DNA of 55,594 nt from Bacteroidaceae bacterium (GCA_017531985.1 JAFXJY010000032.1:1-55594); one strand, 5' to 3'. Positions 15,955 through 25,849 are shown, counted from the first letter of the stretch. Numbers and translations: made by a program. Notes: generated by a model from the letters alone, not told the origin.

Positions 15955-16656
15955 ATGGTAAAAAAGAGTACGTTAGAGTCTATTCTTCAAAATGAGATGT
16001 CGGATTTCTGGGCTTTGCTTGATAGCGAGGAGAAGCGTATTATATCCGACAACTTTCATATACAGAACTTCAAGAAAAATGAGGTTATCTACAACGAAGG
16101 AGATAAGCCTCATCAACTGATGTATCTGCTCAAAGGTAAGGTAAAGGTATATAAGAAGGGTAATGGCGACCGCAATCAGATAATCCGCATGGTGCGTCCG
16201 GGTCAATACTTCGGCTATCGAGCCTACTTTGCCAATGAAGACTATGTCACCTCGGGTGCTGCGATAGAGAACACCCAGATAGGATTCTTGCCCATGTCGC
16301 TTGTCGAGGAACATATCAGACGCAACAATGACTTGGCTTTTTTCTTTATTCGCACTCTTGCCAATAACTTAGGGCAGTCGGACACTCGCACTGTCAACCT
16401 CACTCAGAAACATATTCGTGGCCGCCTTGCCGAGTCGCTGATAGTGTTGTACGACAACTACGGCTACGAACCCGATAGCACTACGCTTAATATTTATCTC
16501 TCACGAGAGGATCTTGCCAACTTGTCAAACATGACTACATCGAATGCGATACGCACACTTACGGCTTTTGCATCGGAACATCTTATTACGGTGGATGGTC
16601 GTAAGATAAAGATTCTTAATGAGGAGGAGTTACGACGCATCAGTAAGCATGGATAG
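15955..16656 (+). CDS. Crp/Fnr family transcriptional regulator
   Basis: A 233-residue one-component regulator. It has an N-terminal cyclic-nucleotide-binding-type beta barrel (residues about 30-125, with NEVIYNEGDKPHQLMYLLKGKVKVY and the GQYFGYRAYF turn), a dimerisation helix (about 130-150) and a C-terminal winged helix-turn-helix (LSREDLANLSNMTTSNAIRTL, about 182-202). The HTH recognition segment differs from E. coli CRP and FNR, and no N-terminal FNR-type cysteine cluster is seen, so the ligand is not predicted. It is monocistronic, bracketed by hairpins at 15847 and 16694. Confidence 0.93.
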   Translation: MVKKSTLESILQNEMSDFWALLDSEEKRIISDNFHIQNFKKNEVIYNEGDKPHQLMYLLKGKVKVYKKGNGDRNQIIRMVRPGQYFGYRAYFANEDYVTSGAAIENTQIGFLPMSLVEEHIRRNNDLAFFFIRTLANNLGQSDTRTVNLTQKHIRGRLAESLIVLYDNYGYEPDSTTLNIYLSREDLANLSNMTTSNAIRTLTAFASEHLITVDGRKIKILNEEELRRISKHG

Positions 16657-16693
16657 ATAGTATATCGTATGTGAACTTGTAGTAGTTACAAGT

Positions 16694-16763
16694 GTAAAAT
16701 AATACAGCCCTGCACGAGTTGAAACGTCAAGTTTCGGCAATGTGCAGGGCTGTATTATTTTAC
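16694..16763 (+). terminator. 22-bp perfect terminator hairpin
   Basis: The arms 16694-16715 and 16742-16763 are perfectly complementary over 22 bp (core CAGCCCTGCAC). A nested GAAAC/GTTTC stem (16721-16735) lies in the loop, and there is a T-rich end. Ends the Crp/Fnr unit. Confidence 0.85.
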
Positions 16764-16889
16764 CATTTATTGCACATTGGCGATAATTGGTGACGTAAAA
16801 TCTAACATGATAAACCGCTGATTCATTTTTTTTGACATTTGTCAAATATTTTTCGACCACAAACAGCATCGTGACAAGTTGCTAATTCA

Positions 16890-16897
16890 TATCTTTG
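16890..16897 (+). promoter_or_regulatory. -7 box of the BspA-like gene
   Basis: TATCTTTG in the same context (TTCATATCTTTGCC) as the cdsA promoter; 62 bp before the ATG. Confidence 0.5.
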
Positions 16898-16959
16898 CCC
16901 CCGAGTTAACAATTCTATTTAATATCTAACACATAAAACATTTAAGAACTGATTATTTT

Positions 16960-19900
16960 ATGAGAAATTTTGCTTCCCACTTACTGAGAGTATCGCTAAG
17001 CGTGGCAGTATTACTGTGTGCCAACTTGGCAGTCGCACAGTCGCAGTCCGTTACCATCTGTGACGGTACAGAAGAGAACCGATACATTCCGTTCTATTTC
17101 TATTATTTGGACAATGCATCGGCAACGTCACAGGTCATCTACCCGGCGACACAACTCGAAGCATTGAAAGGCAAACAAATAACGGGTATGAAATTCTACA
17201 ATGCCGGTTATACCAGTGCATGGAACTCCAACATGGCTGTGTCGCTGGCTGAGGTCGATTATGCTACGCTGCCCGATGATAATGCCGATTATATTTCGGC
17301 CGATTTTACCGAAGCATTCAACGGAGCAGTTTCGGGCGATGAGACAATGAATACACTCGAATTTACGTTTTCGACTCCGTTTGTGTACACCGGACAAAAT
17401 CTTGTCGTAGAGATAAAGAATACAGTTACGGGAAGTACCTACATGCAAGTACCCTTCTACGGCCAGGCTGTAAGCGAACATATCAATGCAACATACGGAT
17501 ATAACTCGTCGTTCAAGTACAACCAGCAGTTCTTGCCCAAAGTCACGATAACCTACGAGGAGATTTCGCAATACGGTGCTAAGATTTCGACCGATGCCAT
17601 CAACTTCTCGACCATCTTTACACAAGAGACATCGGTCAAAGAGTTGGTCATCACCAATACCGGCATGAACGATCTGACAGCTACCATAACAGGACTTACA
17701 GCCCCCTACTCTGTTGCCGAGACGCAACTGGACGTGCCTTCGTTGGCATCGGTAAAAGTACCTGTAACATTTGCTCCCACGAGCGATGGCAGTTACACAC
17801 AGACACTCAACATCGACCTCGGTCAAGCAGGTACTTACGAAGTACATCTATCGGGTGTATCGATGACTGCTCCTACGGGTTATGTGCAAGCATTTGATGT
17901 GACTGACAAGACATTACCCGATGAATGGATGGGTTGGAACGTCAAGAGTACTTATGACTATGACTTGATGGATTACGTTTACGAATCGGCCGAGGCTCAC
18001 AGCGAATATTTTGCAAGTTGCGAAATAGATGGGACAAAGGCTGTTACCATCTATGAGGATGCCAATCCCCGTCGCGAGTATCCTCATCAACAAGCCATCT
18101 ATATGGTTTCGCCCGTTCTCAACGGTAATGTAATGATTACGGCTCGTGGCACATACTCGGAATATACCACCGGCGAGGTAACCATTTACAGAGCCACTCT
18201 GAACAACGACAGCACCGTCTCAATAGACGAGACTCCTATCGATGTGACATGGTTGCCCGACTTTACCAACAAGGAGTGGTGCAACGGTATCTTCTCGTTA
18301 AGCGAAGAAAGTCGTATAGCCATCTTCATGAGCTACGGAGCGGTGTCGGTAATTGCTGCCGACATAAAGGGAACAACACCCCCAATCGAAGTAAATGTAG
18401 GTGATGAATTTGTAATAGATGGATTGACCTACGTTATCAAGGAAAATATGACAGCAGGTGTAAAAACGGTATCGAGCGAAGTTACCGAATGTATCATTCC
18501 TGCAACTATCCGTTTGGGTAATGACAACTATACCGTTGTATCGATTGAAGAAGATGCTTTCTATTGGAGTAATGTGACCAATGTAACTCTGCCTGAGACT
18601 ATTACCGAAATAGGATATGGAGCATTTCGTTCATCGCCATTGTCTTCTATCAACCTTCCGCAGCAGCTTACAAGCATAGGGGAATATGCCTTCTATAAGA
18701 CAGAGTTGAGCAATATCATCATTCCCGATGGTGTCACCGCCATTGAAGCATCCACCTTTGCACAATGCGAAAAGTTGACCGAGATAACCCTGCCTACATC
18801 GTTGCAAAAGATAGGTCAAGGTGCATTCTATAAGAGCAATATTGCCACCATAGAACTTCCGGCCACCTGTCTTACACTAGGCATGTATGCCTTTGAGAAA
18901 TGTACGTCACTAACTTCAATCGTACTCCCCGAGGGATTAGAGGAAATACCCATGGGACTCTTGCAGGATTGCTCATCATTGACCGAGATTGCACTACCTC
19001 AGAGTGTAACCACCATTAGAGAAGCTGCATTCCAAAATACAGGTATCACAAGCATACATTTCCCCAAGAATGTAAGCGAAATAGAAGCAAACGCATTTAA
19101 CGACACTCCGTTAGAAAGCATTACAGTCGATGCCGAGAATGCAACATTCACTATCATCGACAACGCACTATACACGACCGACCACCGCTTCATCTACCTC
19201 TATCCTCGCGTGACCGAGAGCAAGAGATATGACATTGTCGATGGTTGCGTGGCAGTGTGGGGAGGAGCATTCTACGGTTGCGATGTAAAAGAAGTAACCT
19301 TCCCCGATAATTTCATCGGTATAGATGCGTATGCATTCTGTTATTCGCAACTCGAAACAGTCACGCTTCCCAATAGCATCGAGGTATTATGGGAACAAGC
19401 CTTTGCCGGCACACAACTCACCCATGTTACTGTTCCCGCCGGAGTAACTCAACTAAGCGAAGCCCTCTTTGCATCGTGCGAAAAACTCACAACCGTTACT
19501 CTTCCTGTGGGACTTACCGATGTGGGTAACCGCGTATTCTACCAATGCACATCACTGAGTACAATAGAGTGCCAAGGAACAACACCAGCCGAATTTGACG
19601 CATGGGAGACCTATACCAATCCTTTCTTTGGGGTCGATTGCAGTCAAGTTACCATTAAATGTCCACAAGATTATATCGAAGACTATCGACTCAGTGAATG
19701 GGGCGATTTCTTCACCAACTTCGAGGGTATGGACACCGGCAATATAACCGATAATATGGTTAGTGATGCCATAATAACACATCATAACGGATGCATTGTT
19801 ATCAACTTTACAGGTGAAAAACTTCACAACGTTGTAGTATCACACATCAATGGAACAATTGTGTGCAATGAGACTGATATACAAGGGAAATTTACAACCG

Positions 19901-19977
19901 AAAGTCTGCCACGCGGCATCTACCTCATCACGATAATCGATTCACAATCAACAAGAACCGAAAAAATCATTTTGTAA
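16960..19977 (+). CDS. BspA-like leucine-rich-repeat surface protein, T9SS sorted
   Basis: A 1005-residue exported protein with a signal peptide (about 1-27, ending NLAVAQ). The N-terminal half, about 30-470, has beta-sandwich or lectin-like character with an Ig-like stretch around 205-300. A run of LRR_5/BspA repeats follows (about 510-890), with recurring units such as VTLPETITEIGYGAFRSS and VTIPxxVTxIGxxAF. The C-terminal module of about 75 residues ends with LPRGIYLITIIDSQSTRTEK, the layout of a T9SS type A sorting domain. This predicts export through T9SS and anchoring or release at the cell surface. BspA-type repeats often bind host or bacterial ligands; the ligand here is unknown. Confidence 0.9.
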   Translation: MRNFASHLLRVSLSVAVLLCANLAVAQSQSVTICDGTEENRYIPFYFYYLDNASATSQVIYPATQLEALKGKQITGMKFYNAGYTSAWNSNMAVSLAEVDYATLPDDNADYISADFTEAFNGAVSGDETMNTLEFTFSTPFVYTGQNLVVEIKNTVTGSTYMQVPFYGQAVSEHINATYGYNSSFKYNQQFLPKVTITYEEISQYGAKISTDAINFSTIFTQETSVKELVITNTGMNDLTATITGLTAPYSVAETQLDVPSLASVKVPVTFAPTSDGSYTQTLNIDLGQAGTYEVHLSGVSMTAPTGYVQAFDVTDKTLPDEWMGWNVKSTYDYDLMDYVYESAEAHSEYFASCEIDGTKAVTIYEDANPRREYPHQQAIYMVSPVLNGNVMITARGTYSEYTTGEVTIYRATLNNDSTVSIDETPIDVTWLPDFTNKEWCNGIFSLSEESRIAIFMSYGAVSVIAADIKGTTPPIEVNVGDEFVIDGLTYVIKENMTAGVKTVSSEVTECIIPATIRLGNDNYTVVSIEEDAFYWSNVTNVTLPETITEIGYGAFRSSPLSSINLPQQLTSIGEYAFYKTELSNIIIPDGVTAIEASTFAQCEKLTEITLPTSLQKIGQGAFYKSNIATIELPATCLTLGMYAFEKCTSLTSIVLPEGLEEIPMGLLQDCSSLTEIALPQSVTTIREAAFQNTGITSIHFPKNVSEIEANAFNDTPLESITVDAENATFTIIDNALYTTDHRFIYLYPRVTESKRYDIVDGCVAVWGGAFYGCDVKEVTFPDNFIGIDAYAFCYSQLETVTLPNSIEVLWEQAFAGTQLTHVTVPAGVTQLSEALFASCEKLTTVTLPVGLTDVGNRVFYQCTSLSTIECQGTTPAEFDAWETYTNPFFGVDCSQVTIKCPQDYIEDYRLSEWGDFFTNFEGMDTGNITDNMVSDAIITHHNGCIVINFTGEKLHNVVVSHINGTIVCNETDIQGKFTTESLPRGIYLITIIDSQSTRTEKIIL

Positions 19978-19995
19978 CCACACATTGACAAGACA

Positions 19996-20028
19996 GAGCG
20001 ACCACATCGTAGGACGATGTGGTCGCTC
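19996..20028. terminator. 15-bp hairpin between convergent LRR genes
   Basis: A 15-bp perfect stem (arms 19996-20010 and 20014-20028) with a 3-nt loop, between two convergent genes. U-tracts are weak on both sides; a shared bidirectional terminator is likely. Confidence 0.75.
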
Positions 20029-20090
20029 TCATATATCGGCAAGAATAGTCGATTATTGATATATCTACATAAAGCCGAGACAACTCAACC

Positions 20091-21167
20091 TCAATAATTG
20101 TAAGTACCAGCCACAAAATTCCATCCTGCGGCTATCATGTGCAAGTTGGTATCACCCTCAGTGCGAAGATCGGTTATCTGATTGTATCGACAATTGACAA
20201 AAAGCAGATTGGGACAATAAGATACGTCGAGAGTGGTAAGTTGATTATTATTACACAACACCTTCTCCAACATATTCATACCACTGAGATTGAGCGTAAT
20301 AAGATCATTGTAGGAGCAATCGATAAACGACAATTTTGTCGTACCTTGAAGGTCGATAGATGTAAGATCATTATAGGAACAAACAAGATTAAGCAAGGCA
20401 GTACAGTTAATCAGAGCCAACTGTGTCATATTATTCTCGCAGCACGATAGAGTAGCCAGTGAAGGCAAGTCACGAATAAGAAGTTTTTCAATATTATTGT
20501 TGTCAATATTGAGATGTTGCAACGCAACAGCATCGACAAGATTGAGCGAAGTAAGTCGATTATAACCACAGTAAAGCGTCCTCAGCGATGGACAACTATC
20601 CACATCGAGATACTCCAAGTGACAACTCTGAGCATAAAGCGTCTCCAAACGCATAGCACCACTTACACTCAACTCGACAAAAAGATTACCCGTACAATTG
20701 AGCATTTTCAACATAGGCACATCGCCGATGGATAGACGAGTGAGCCTATTACGATAACAATTGATTGCTACCAAGGCATCGCAATTATCCATATCGAAGG
20801 CTGTAAGACGATTGTGACTCACATCGACATCAGAAAGCATACGACAATTAGACACATCGACCCTGGTAATTTCGTTGCGAGCCACATCGAGCGATTGCAG
20901 AGCCTTGAAGCCCGAAACATCAAGTTCGCCACCCAACTTCTTATCACGCCACACGATGGTCGTAACATGCCCATCGTCATTCCACGTCACACCATTCCAC
21001 GACGTAGGATTATCAAGTTGAATACCCAGCCGTTTATAATTGGCATCGCCATGAACGGTTGTTGCTTGCAAGAATTGTTTGAGTTGATTAACTTCTTTTT
21101 TGTTAGGAGCTGCCCACACTGTCAGCATGGCAATAGTCATAGCAGCCAAGAACATCATTCGTTTCAT
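20091..21167 (-). CDS. Secreted internalin-like leucine-rich-repeat protein
   Basis: A 358-residue protein. The ATG at 21167 is chosen because it gives a signal peptide (MKRMMFLAAMTIAMLTVWA), whereas the longer frame adds 42 residues of different character. After a short N-terminal helix region there are about eleven 20-22-residue LRRs of the xLxxLDVSxNxLTxLxL type (for example LQSLDVARNEITRVDVSNC). No T9SS sorting domain or lipobox is seen; it ends shortly after the last repeat. It is convergent with the BspA-like gene, so two unrelated LRR classes sit side by side. Probably periplasmic or outer-membrane facing. Confidence 0.85.
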   Translation of the reverse strand: MKRMMFLAAMTIAMLTVWAAPNKKEVNQLKQFLQATTVHGDANYKRLGIQLDNPTSWNGVTWNDDGHVTTIVWRDKKLGGELDVSGFKALQSLDVARNEITRVDVSNCRMLSDVDVSHNRLTAFDMDNCDALVAINCYRNRLTRLSIGDVPMLKMLNCTGNLFVELSVSGAMRLETLYAQSCHLEYLDVDSCPSLRTLYCGYNRLTSLNLVDAVALQHLNIDNNNIEKLLIRDLPSLATLSCCENNMTQLALINCTALLNLVCSYNDLTSIDLQGTTKLSFIDCSYNDLITLNLSGMNMLEKVLCNNNQLTTLDVSYCPNLLFVNCRYNQITDLRTEGDTNLHMIAAGWNFVAGTYNY

Positions 21168-21361
21168 AGTAGAGGGGGTATTTAAGTATAATACGCTCAC
21201 AATAAATGAGTGCATAAGAAGAACAATAGAGCGGTAAAAAAAGTTTGAAAAAATATAAATTTGGAAGAAACAGAAGTTGTAAGCAAGATACAATGGGCAA
21301 AGTCTTGTTTACATATATCAAAAAAGTTATCAAAAGCGACCCGTATCAACAAAATAATCAT

Positions 21362-21369
21362 TATATTTG
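21362..21369 (+). promoter_or_regulatory. -7 box of the lysine fermentation operon
   Basis: TATATTTG, exact TAnnTTTG, 35 bp upstream of the chosen atoD start. This places the transcription start near 21376 and argues against the earlier in-frame starts. No good -33 element, which may mean an activator is needed. Confidence 0.55.
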
Positions 21370-21403
21370 CAAAGAAAAGAAAATGATTAAAACCACACAT
21401 ACT

Positions 21404-22054
21404 ATGAACAAGGAAATCACACTGAAAGAAGCCGTGGATAAGATCCAAGACGGCATGACATTGATGATTGGCGGCTTTCTTGCTGTTGGTGCCCCTACTC
21501 AGATAGTAGACGCACTTGTTGAGAAAGGTGTAAAAGACCTCACTATCATCTGTAATGATACTGCTTTCCCCGACAAGTCATTGGGCAAACTCATTGTTAA
21601 TCATCAAGTAAAGAAACTATATGTCTCGCACATAGGCACAAATCCTGAGACAGCCAACCAGATGAATGCCGGAGAACTCGAAATAGAGTTTTGCCCCCAA
21701 GGCACATTGGCCGAGCGTATTAGAGCCAAAGGAGCAGGACTGGGAGGTGTACTCACAGCGACCGGTTTGGGTACTATTATTGCCGAAGGAAAAGAAATCA
21801 TCACTGTTGATGGCAAAGAATATCTTCTTGAAAAGCCTCTCGGTGCCGATGTTGCCATCATAGGAGCATCCATTGCCGATGAAATGGGCAACCTCATCTA
21901 CAAAGGTACTACACAGAACTTCAACCCCATCATGGCAACAGCCGCCGACCTTGTTATAGCCGAAGTAGAAGAGCTTGTAAAAGTAGGTGAAATAGCCCCC
22001 GAACGCATACACACATCGGGTGTATATGTCGACTACATCTATCGCAAACAATAA
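21404..22054 (+). CDS. atoD: Butyrate/acetoacetate CoA-transferase, alpha subunit
   Basis: Alpha half of a 3-oxoacid-type CoA-transferase. In lysine fermenters it transfers CoA between butyryl-CoA and acetoacetate, or acetate, in the last step. The 216-residue protein has the family start [31 protein letters not shown] and the central [11 protein letters not shown]. The ATG at 21404 gives the usual AtoD length; an upstream in-frame ATG at 21383 is too close to the predicted transcription start. Its beta partner (atoA) is separated by eight genes, as in Fusobacterium and Porphyromonas lysine clusters. Confidence 0.9.
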   Translation: MNKEITLKEAVDKIQDGMTLMIGGFLAVGAPTQIVDALVEKGVKDLTIICNDTAFPDKSLGKLIVNHQVKKLYVSHIGTNPETANQMNAGELEIEFCPQGTLAERIRAKGAGLGGVLTATGLGTIIAEGKEIITVDGKEYLLEKPLGADVAIIGASIADEMGNLIYKGTTQNFNPIMATAADLVIAEVEELVKVGEIAPERIHTSGVYVDYIYRKQ

Positions 22055-22074
22055 AAAATAATACTTATATAACT

Positions 22075-22461
22075 ATGGAAAACAAATCTATAATCAGACT
22101 ACGCATGAGCAGCCACGATGCTCATTACGGTGGTAATCTTGTAGACGGAGCGAGAATGCTTCAACTCTTTGGCGATGTAGCCACCGAACTTCTCATCCAA
22201 CGCGATGGCGATGAAGGTCTCTTCAAGGCATACGATGAAATAGAGTTTATGGCACCTGTATATGCCGGAGATTATATCGAAGCCGAAGGTCGCATCGTAT
22301 CGGAAGGAAACACCTCTCGTAAGATGGTATTTGAAGCTCGCAAAGTAATCGTCCCCCGCCCCGACATTTCGCCTTCGGCATGCGATGTACTCGACGAGCC
22401 CATCGTTGTGTGTCGTGCCAGTGGCACTTGCGTAACCCCCAAGAATTGTCAGAGAAAATAA
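22075..22461 (+). CDS. kal: 3-aminobutyryl-CoA ammonia-lyase
   Basis: Removes ammonia from L-3-aminobutyryl-CoA to give crotonyl-CoA, joining lysine breakdown to the butyrate route. The 128-residue protein has a hot-dog fold pattern with [22 protein letters not shown] near residues 18-39 and a central strand set ([17 protein letters not shown]). Length and position before kce match characterised Kal proteins. The assignment rests strongly on cluster context, since hot-dog proteins are diverse. Confidence 0.9.
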   Translation: MENKSIIRLRMSSHDAHYGGNLVDGARMLQLFGDVATELLIQRDGDEGLFKAYDEIEFMAPVYAGDYIEAEGRIVSEGNTSRKMVFEARKVIVPRPDISPSACDVLDEPIVVCRASGTCVTPKNCQRK

Positions 22462-22479
22462 TAAAACGATAGCGACTAT

Positions 22480-23310
22480 ATGGAGAAATTAATCATTACA
22501 GCCGCTATATGCGGAGCCGAAGTAACCAAGGAACAAAATCCCGCCGTTCCTTATACAGTAGAGGAGATTGTAAGAGAAGCCAAGTCGGCAGTAGATGCCG
22601 GAGCAGCCATTGTACACCTCCATGTACGCGAAGATGATGGTACACCCACACAGAGCAAAGCCCGATTTAAAGAGTGTATTGATGCCATCTACGAGGCATG
22701 CCCCGATGTCATCATCATCCCCTCGACCGGAGGTGCTGTGGGAATGAGTGCCGAAGAACGTTTGCAACCCACTGAGTTGTTTCCCGAGATGGCAACACTC
22801 GATTGCGGCACATGCAACTTTGGTGACGACGTGTTTGAGAACACCATGCCCATGATGCGAGACTTTGGCAAGAGAATGATAGAGAATAACATCAAGCCCG
22901 AGTATGAATGTTTTGAAATGGGTCATCTCGATACAGTATTAAAGATGGCACAAAAGGGTCAAGTACCCGGTGCTCCCATGCAATTTAACTTCGTGTTAGG
23001 AGTACCCGGCTGTACACCTGCTACCGTTCAGAACTTGGCATGGATGGTCAACGCCATTCCCGCCGGCTCGACATGGACAGCTACCGGAATAGGTCGCCAC
23101 GCCTTCACACTGGCAGCACACGCTATTGCCATGGGAGGAAACGTTCGTGTAGGATTTGAGGACAACCTCAATCTCGAACGCGGTGTACCTGCCAAATCAA
23201 ACGGTGAGTTGGTAGCCAAAGTAGTGAGAATAGCTCGTGAATTGGGTCGCGAGATAGCCACATCGGCCGAAGCTCGTCAGATATTGTCACTTCCCCCTCG
23301 CAATAAATAA
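22480..23310 (+). CDS. kce: 3-keto-5-aminohexanoate cleavage enzyme
   Basis: Zn-dependent BKACE (DUF849) enzyme. It converts 3-keto-5-aminohexanoate plus acetyl-CoA to 3-aminobutyryl-CoA plus acetoacetate. The 276-residue TIM-barrel protein shows the metal-binding HLH (H46 and H48 in VHLHVREDDG), the acidic ligand in VRVGFEDNLNL near residue 228 and the SxGG segment IPSTGGAVGMS. Normal length, 18 bp after kal. Confidence 0.95.
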   Translation: MEKLIITAAICGAEVTKEQNPAVPYTVEEIVREAKSAVDAGAAIVHLHVREDDGTPTQSKARFKECIDAIYEACPDVIIIPSTGGAVGMSAEERLQPTELFPEMATLDCGTCNFGDDVFENTMPMMRDFGKRMIENNIKPEYECFEMGHLDTVLKMAQKGQVPGAPMQFNFVLGVPGCTPATVQNLAWMVNAIPAGSTWTATGIGRHAFTLAAHAIAMGGNVRVGFEDNLNLERGVPAKSNGELVAKVVRIARELGREIATSAEARQILSLPPRNK

Positions 23311-23350
23311 TATAAAAAGAACCTATAACAACCAATAACAAACAATCAAC

Positions 23351-24391
23351 ATGAAAAAAGGTAACAAATACGGTATCCACAGAGTATTGGAACCCAAAGG
23401 CGTACTCCCACAACCCGCTAATAAGTTGGACAACAACATGGATGAGATTTACGACAACGAAATCCTCATTGATGTTCAGACACTCAACATTGACTCGGCT
23501 TCATTTACTGAAATATCAAGAAGATGTGATGGAGATATAGAGAAAATCAAAGAGACAATGAAATGGATTGTCGAGACACAAGGTAAGCATCGCAATCCTT
23601 GGACAGGCTCAGGCGGTATGCTCCTTGGTACTGTTGAGAAGATAGGTGATGCACTTGCCGACAAAATCGACTTGAAAGTAGGAGATAAAATTGCCACATT
23701 GGTTTCGCTCTCGCTCACTCCATTGCGAATAGACGAAATTTTGGAAGTACGTCCCGATGTTGACCAAGTAGACATTAAAGGTAAAGCTATACTCTTCGAA
23801 AGCGGTATCTACGCCAAGATACCTTCAGACCTTCCCGAGAAATTGGCTCTATCGGCACTCGACGTAGCCGGTGCACCTGCACAAACAGCCAAACTTGTAA
23901 AACCCGGTGATACAGTTCTCATCATCGGAGCCGGTGGTAAGTCAGGTATGCTGTGCTGCTACGAGGCCAAGAAACGTGCCGGTGTAACAGGTAAAGTAAT
24001 AGGTTTGTGTCACAGCCAGAAGAGTACCGAGCGTCTGCAAAAACTCGGTTTCTGCGATGTCGTATTCTCGGCCGATGCAACCGACTCAGTAGCCGTACTC
24101 AACAAGATAGAAGAACTCACCAAGGGCGAAATGTGTGATATTACCATCAACAACGTAAACATCGAAGCAACCGAGATGACATCAATCTTGTGTACTAAAA
24201 ACACAGGTATCGTATATTTCTTCTCAATGGCCACCAGCTTCACCAAGGCAGCACTCGGTGCCGAAGGTGTAGGTAGCGATGTAACAATGATAATGGGTAA
24301 CGGCTACACCAAAGGTCATGCCGAAATCACACTCCAAGAGTTGAGAGAATGTGAAGAATTGAGAAAAGTATTCACTGAATTGTACGCTTGA
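23351..24391 (+). CDS. kdd: L-erythro-3,5-diaminohexanoate dehydrogenase
   Basis: NAD-dependent oxidative deamination of 3,5-diaminohexanoate to 3-keto-5-aminohexanoate. The 346 residues resemble a medium-chain dehydrogenase with a Rossmann nucleotide site LIIGAGGKSGMLCCYEA near residues 195-211 and PFSLTPLRID-like N-terminal barrel strands. It starts KKGNKYGIHRVLEPKGVLPQ, typical of Kdd. It lies between kce and kamA; a 204-bp gap with a long hairpin follows. Confidence 0.94.
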   Translation: MKKGNKYGIHRVLEPKGVLPQPANKLDNNMDEIYDNEILIDVQTLNIDSASFTEISRRCDGDIEKIKETMKWIVETQGKHRNPWTGSGGMLLGTVEKIGDALADKIDLKVGDKIATLVSLSLTPLRIDEILEVRPDVDQVDIKGKAILFESGIYAKIPSDLPEKLALSALDVAGAPAQTAKLVKPGDTVLIIGAGGKSGMLCCYEAKKRAGVTGKVIGLCHSQKSTERLQKLGFCDVVFSADATDSVAVLNKIEELTKGEMCDITINNVNIEATEMTSILCTKNTGIVYFFSMATSFTKAALGAEGVGSDVTMIMGNGYTKGHAEITLQELRECEELRKVFTELYA

Positions 24392-24595
24392 TAAATCATG
24401 CTGCAAGAAGTGACCTTTATCATATAAAACAACCATAATACCGATGGGAGAAATACCCATCGGCATTGTGGTTTTATATAAAACACACATCCCGTCACAT
24501 ATATTATATAATATAACAACAATCGTGACAATACCACATCGAGAAGAAAATGTAGAGAAACACGTTCCTATCGATACCATTAAACTTAATAAACT
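24392..24595 (+). other. Intergenic gap kdd-kamA
   Basis: The longest gap inside the lysine operon. It holds the hairpin at 24425-24475 and A/T-rich sequence. No TAnnTTTG box was found, so it is more likely a processing or attenuation site than a second promoter. Confidence 0.5.
24425..24475 (+). terminator. Intra-operon hairpin, possible attenuator
   Basis: The core CCGATGGG (24441-24448) / CCCATCGG (24456-24463) is extended outward by imperfect pairing of AAAACAACC with GTGGTTTT. A short T-rich stretch follows. It may lower expression of the distal genes or stabilise the 3' end of an atoD-kdd mRNA. Confidence 0.55.
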
Positions 24596-25849
24596 ATGAC
24601 CGAATCAAGACGATACGAGCTATTCCCCAACGTAACCGACGAAGAATGGAATGACTGGAGATGGCAAGTAAGACACAGAATAGAGACTCTTGAAGATCTC
24701 AAAAAATACGTCACCCTCACAGCCGAAGAGGAAGAAGGTGTAAAGAAGACACTGCAAACATTGCGAATGGCAATCACTCCTTATTATATAAGCCTGATTG
24801 ACCCCAACAATCCCGACTGTCCTGTAAGAAAACAAGCAGTTCCCACAGCCAAGGAGACATATCAGTCACCTGCCGACTTGCTTGACCCCTTGCACGAAGA
24901 TGAAGACTCACCCGTACCGGGTCTTACACATCGTTATCCCGACCGCGTGCTACTACTCATCACCGACATGTGTTCGATGTATTGTCGTCACTGTACCCGT
25001 CGCCGCTTTGCCGGACAGAAAGATGGAGAAAGTGCTATTGACCGCATCGATCGTGCCATCGAATACATATCTAAGACACCCCAAGTACGTGACGTACTCC
25101 TCTCGGGAGGTGATGCTCTGATGGTAAGTGACGAACGACTTGAATACATCATATCACGTCTGCGTCAGATACCTCATGTTGAGATAGTTCGCATAGGTTC
25201 ACGCACACCTGTTGTATGTCCTCAACGTATTACCGACGACTTAGTCAACATGCTCAAAAAATACCATCCCATATGGTTGAACACACACTTCAATCACCCG
25301 CAAGAAGTAACCAAAGAGGCTACTGAGGCATGTGCCAAATTGGCCAATGCCGGTATCCCCTTGGGTAACCAATCGGTATTGTTGCGTGGAGTTAACGATT
25401 GCGTAAACACAATGAAAAAACTCATGCATGAGTTGGTAAAAATGCGTGTACGCCCCTACTACATCTACCAATGCGACCTATCAATGGGTATCGAACATTT
25501 CCGTACACCTGTATCGAAGGGTCTTGAAATCATCGAGGGTCTTCGCGGACACACATCAGGTTATGCTGTACCTACATTTGTAGTAGATGCACCCGGTGGT
25601 GGTGGTAAGACACCTGTAATGCCTCAATATGTTGTTTCTCAATCGCCCGGCAAGGTGGTATTGCGAAACTTTGAGGGTGTAATTACGACCTACACCGAAC
25701 CTCATGACTACAAGAACGAATGTAATTGCAAATACTGCCAAGAAAATCGTTCACAGAACATAGAAGGTGTATCGTCGCTCCTTGAAGGCAAGGGTATGAC
25801 TATCGAACCTGCTGTACTCAGCCGCAAAGAGAGAGCTAAAAAACACTAA
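24596..25849 (+). CDS. kamA: L-lysine 2,3-aminomutase
   Basis: Radical-SAM, PLP-dependent conversion of L-lysine to L-beta-lysine, the entry step of the fermentation. The 417-residue protein carries the [4Fe-4S] motif C126-SMY-C130-RH-C133, the SAM-binding LLSGGDALM and the PLP lysine K338 in APGGGGKTP. A C-terminal cysteine group CNCKYC matches the structural zinc site of clostridial KamA. The length is typical. The next gene starts 15 bp downstream. Confidence 0.97.
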   Translation: MTESRRYELFPNVTDEEWNDWRWQVRHRIETLEDLKKYVTLTAEEEEGVKKTLQTLRMAITPYYISLIDPNNPDCPVRKQAVPTAKETYQSPADLLDPLHEDEDSPVPGLTHRYPDRVLLLITDMCSMYCRHCTRRRFAGQKDGESAIDRIDRAIEYISKTPQVRDVLLSGGDALMVSDERLEYIISRLRQIPHVEIVRIGSRTPVVCPQRITDDLVNMLKKYHPIWLNTHFNHPQEVTKEATEACAKLANAGIPLGNQSVLLRGVNDCVNTMKKLMHELVKMRVRPYYIYQCDLSMGIEHFRTPVSKGLEIIEGLRGHTSGYAVPTFVVDAPGGGGKTPVMPQYVVSQSPGKVVLRNFEGVITTYTEPHDYKNECNCKYCQENRSQNIEGVSSLLEGKGMTIEPAVLSRKERAKKH

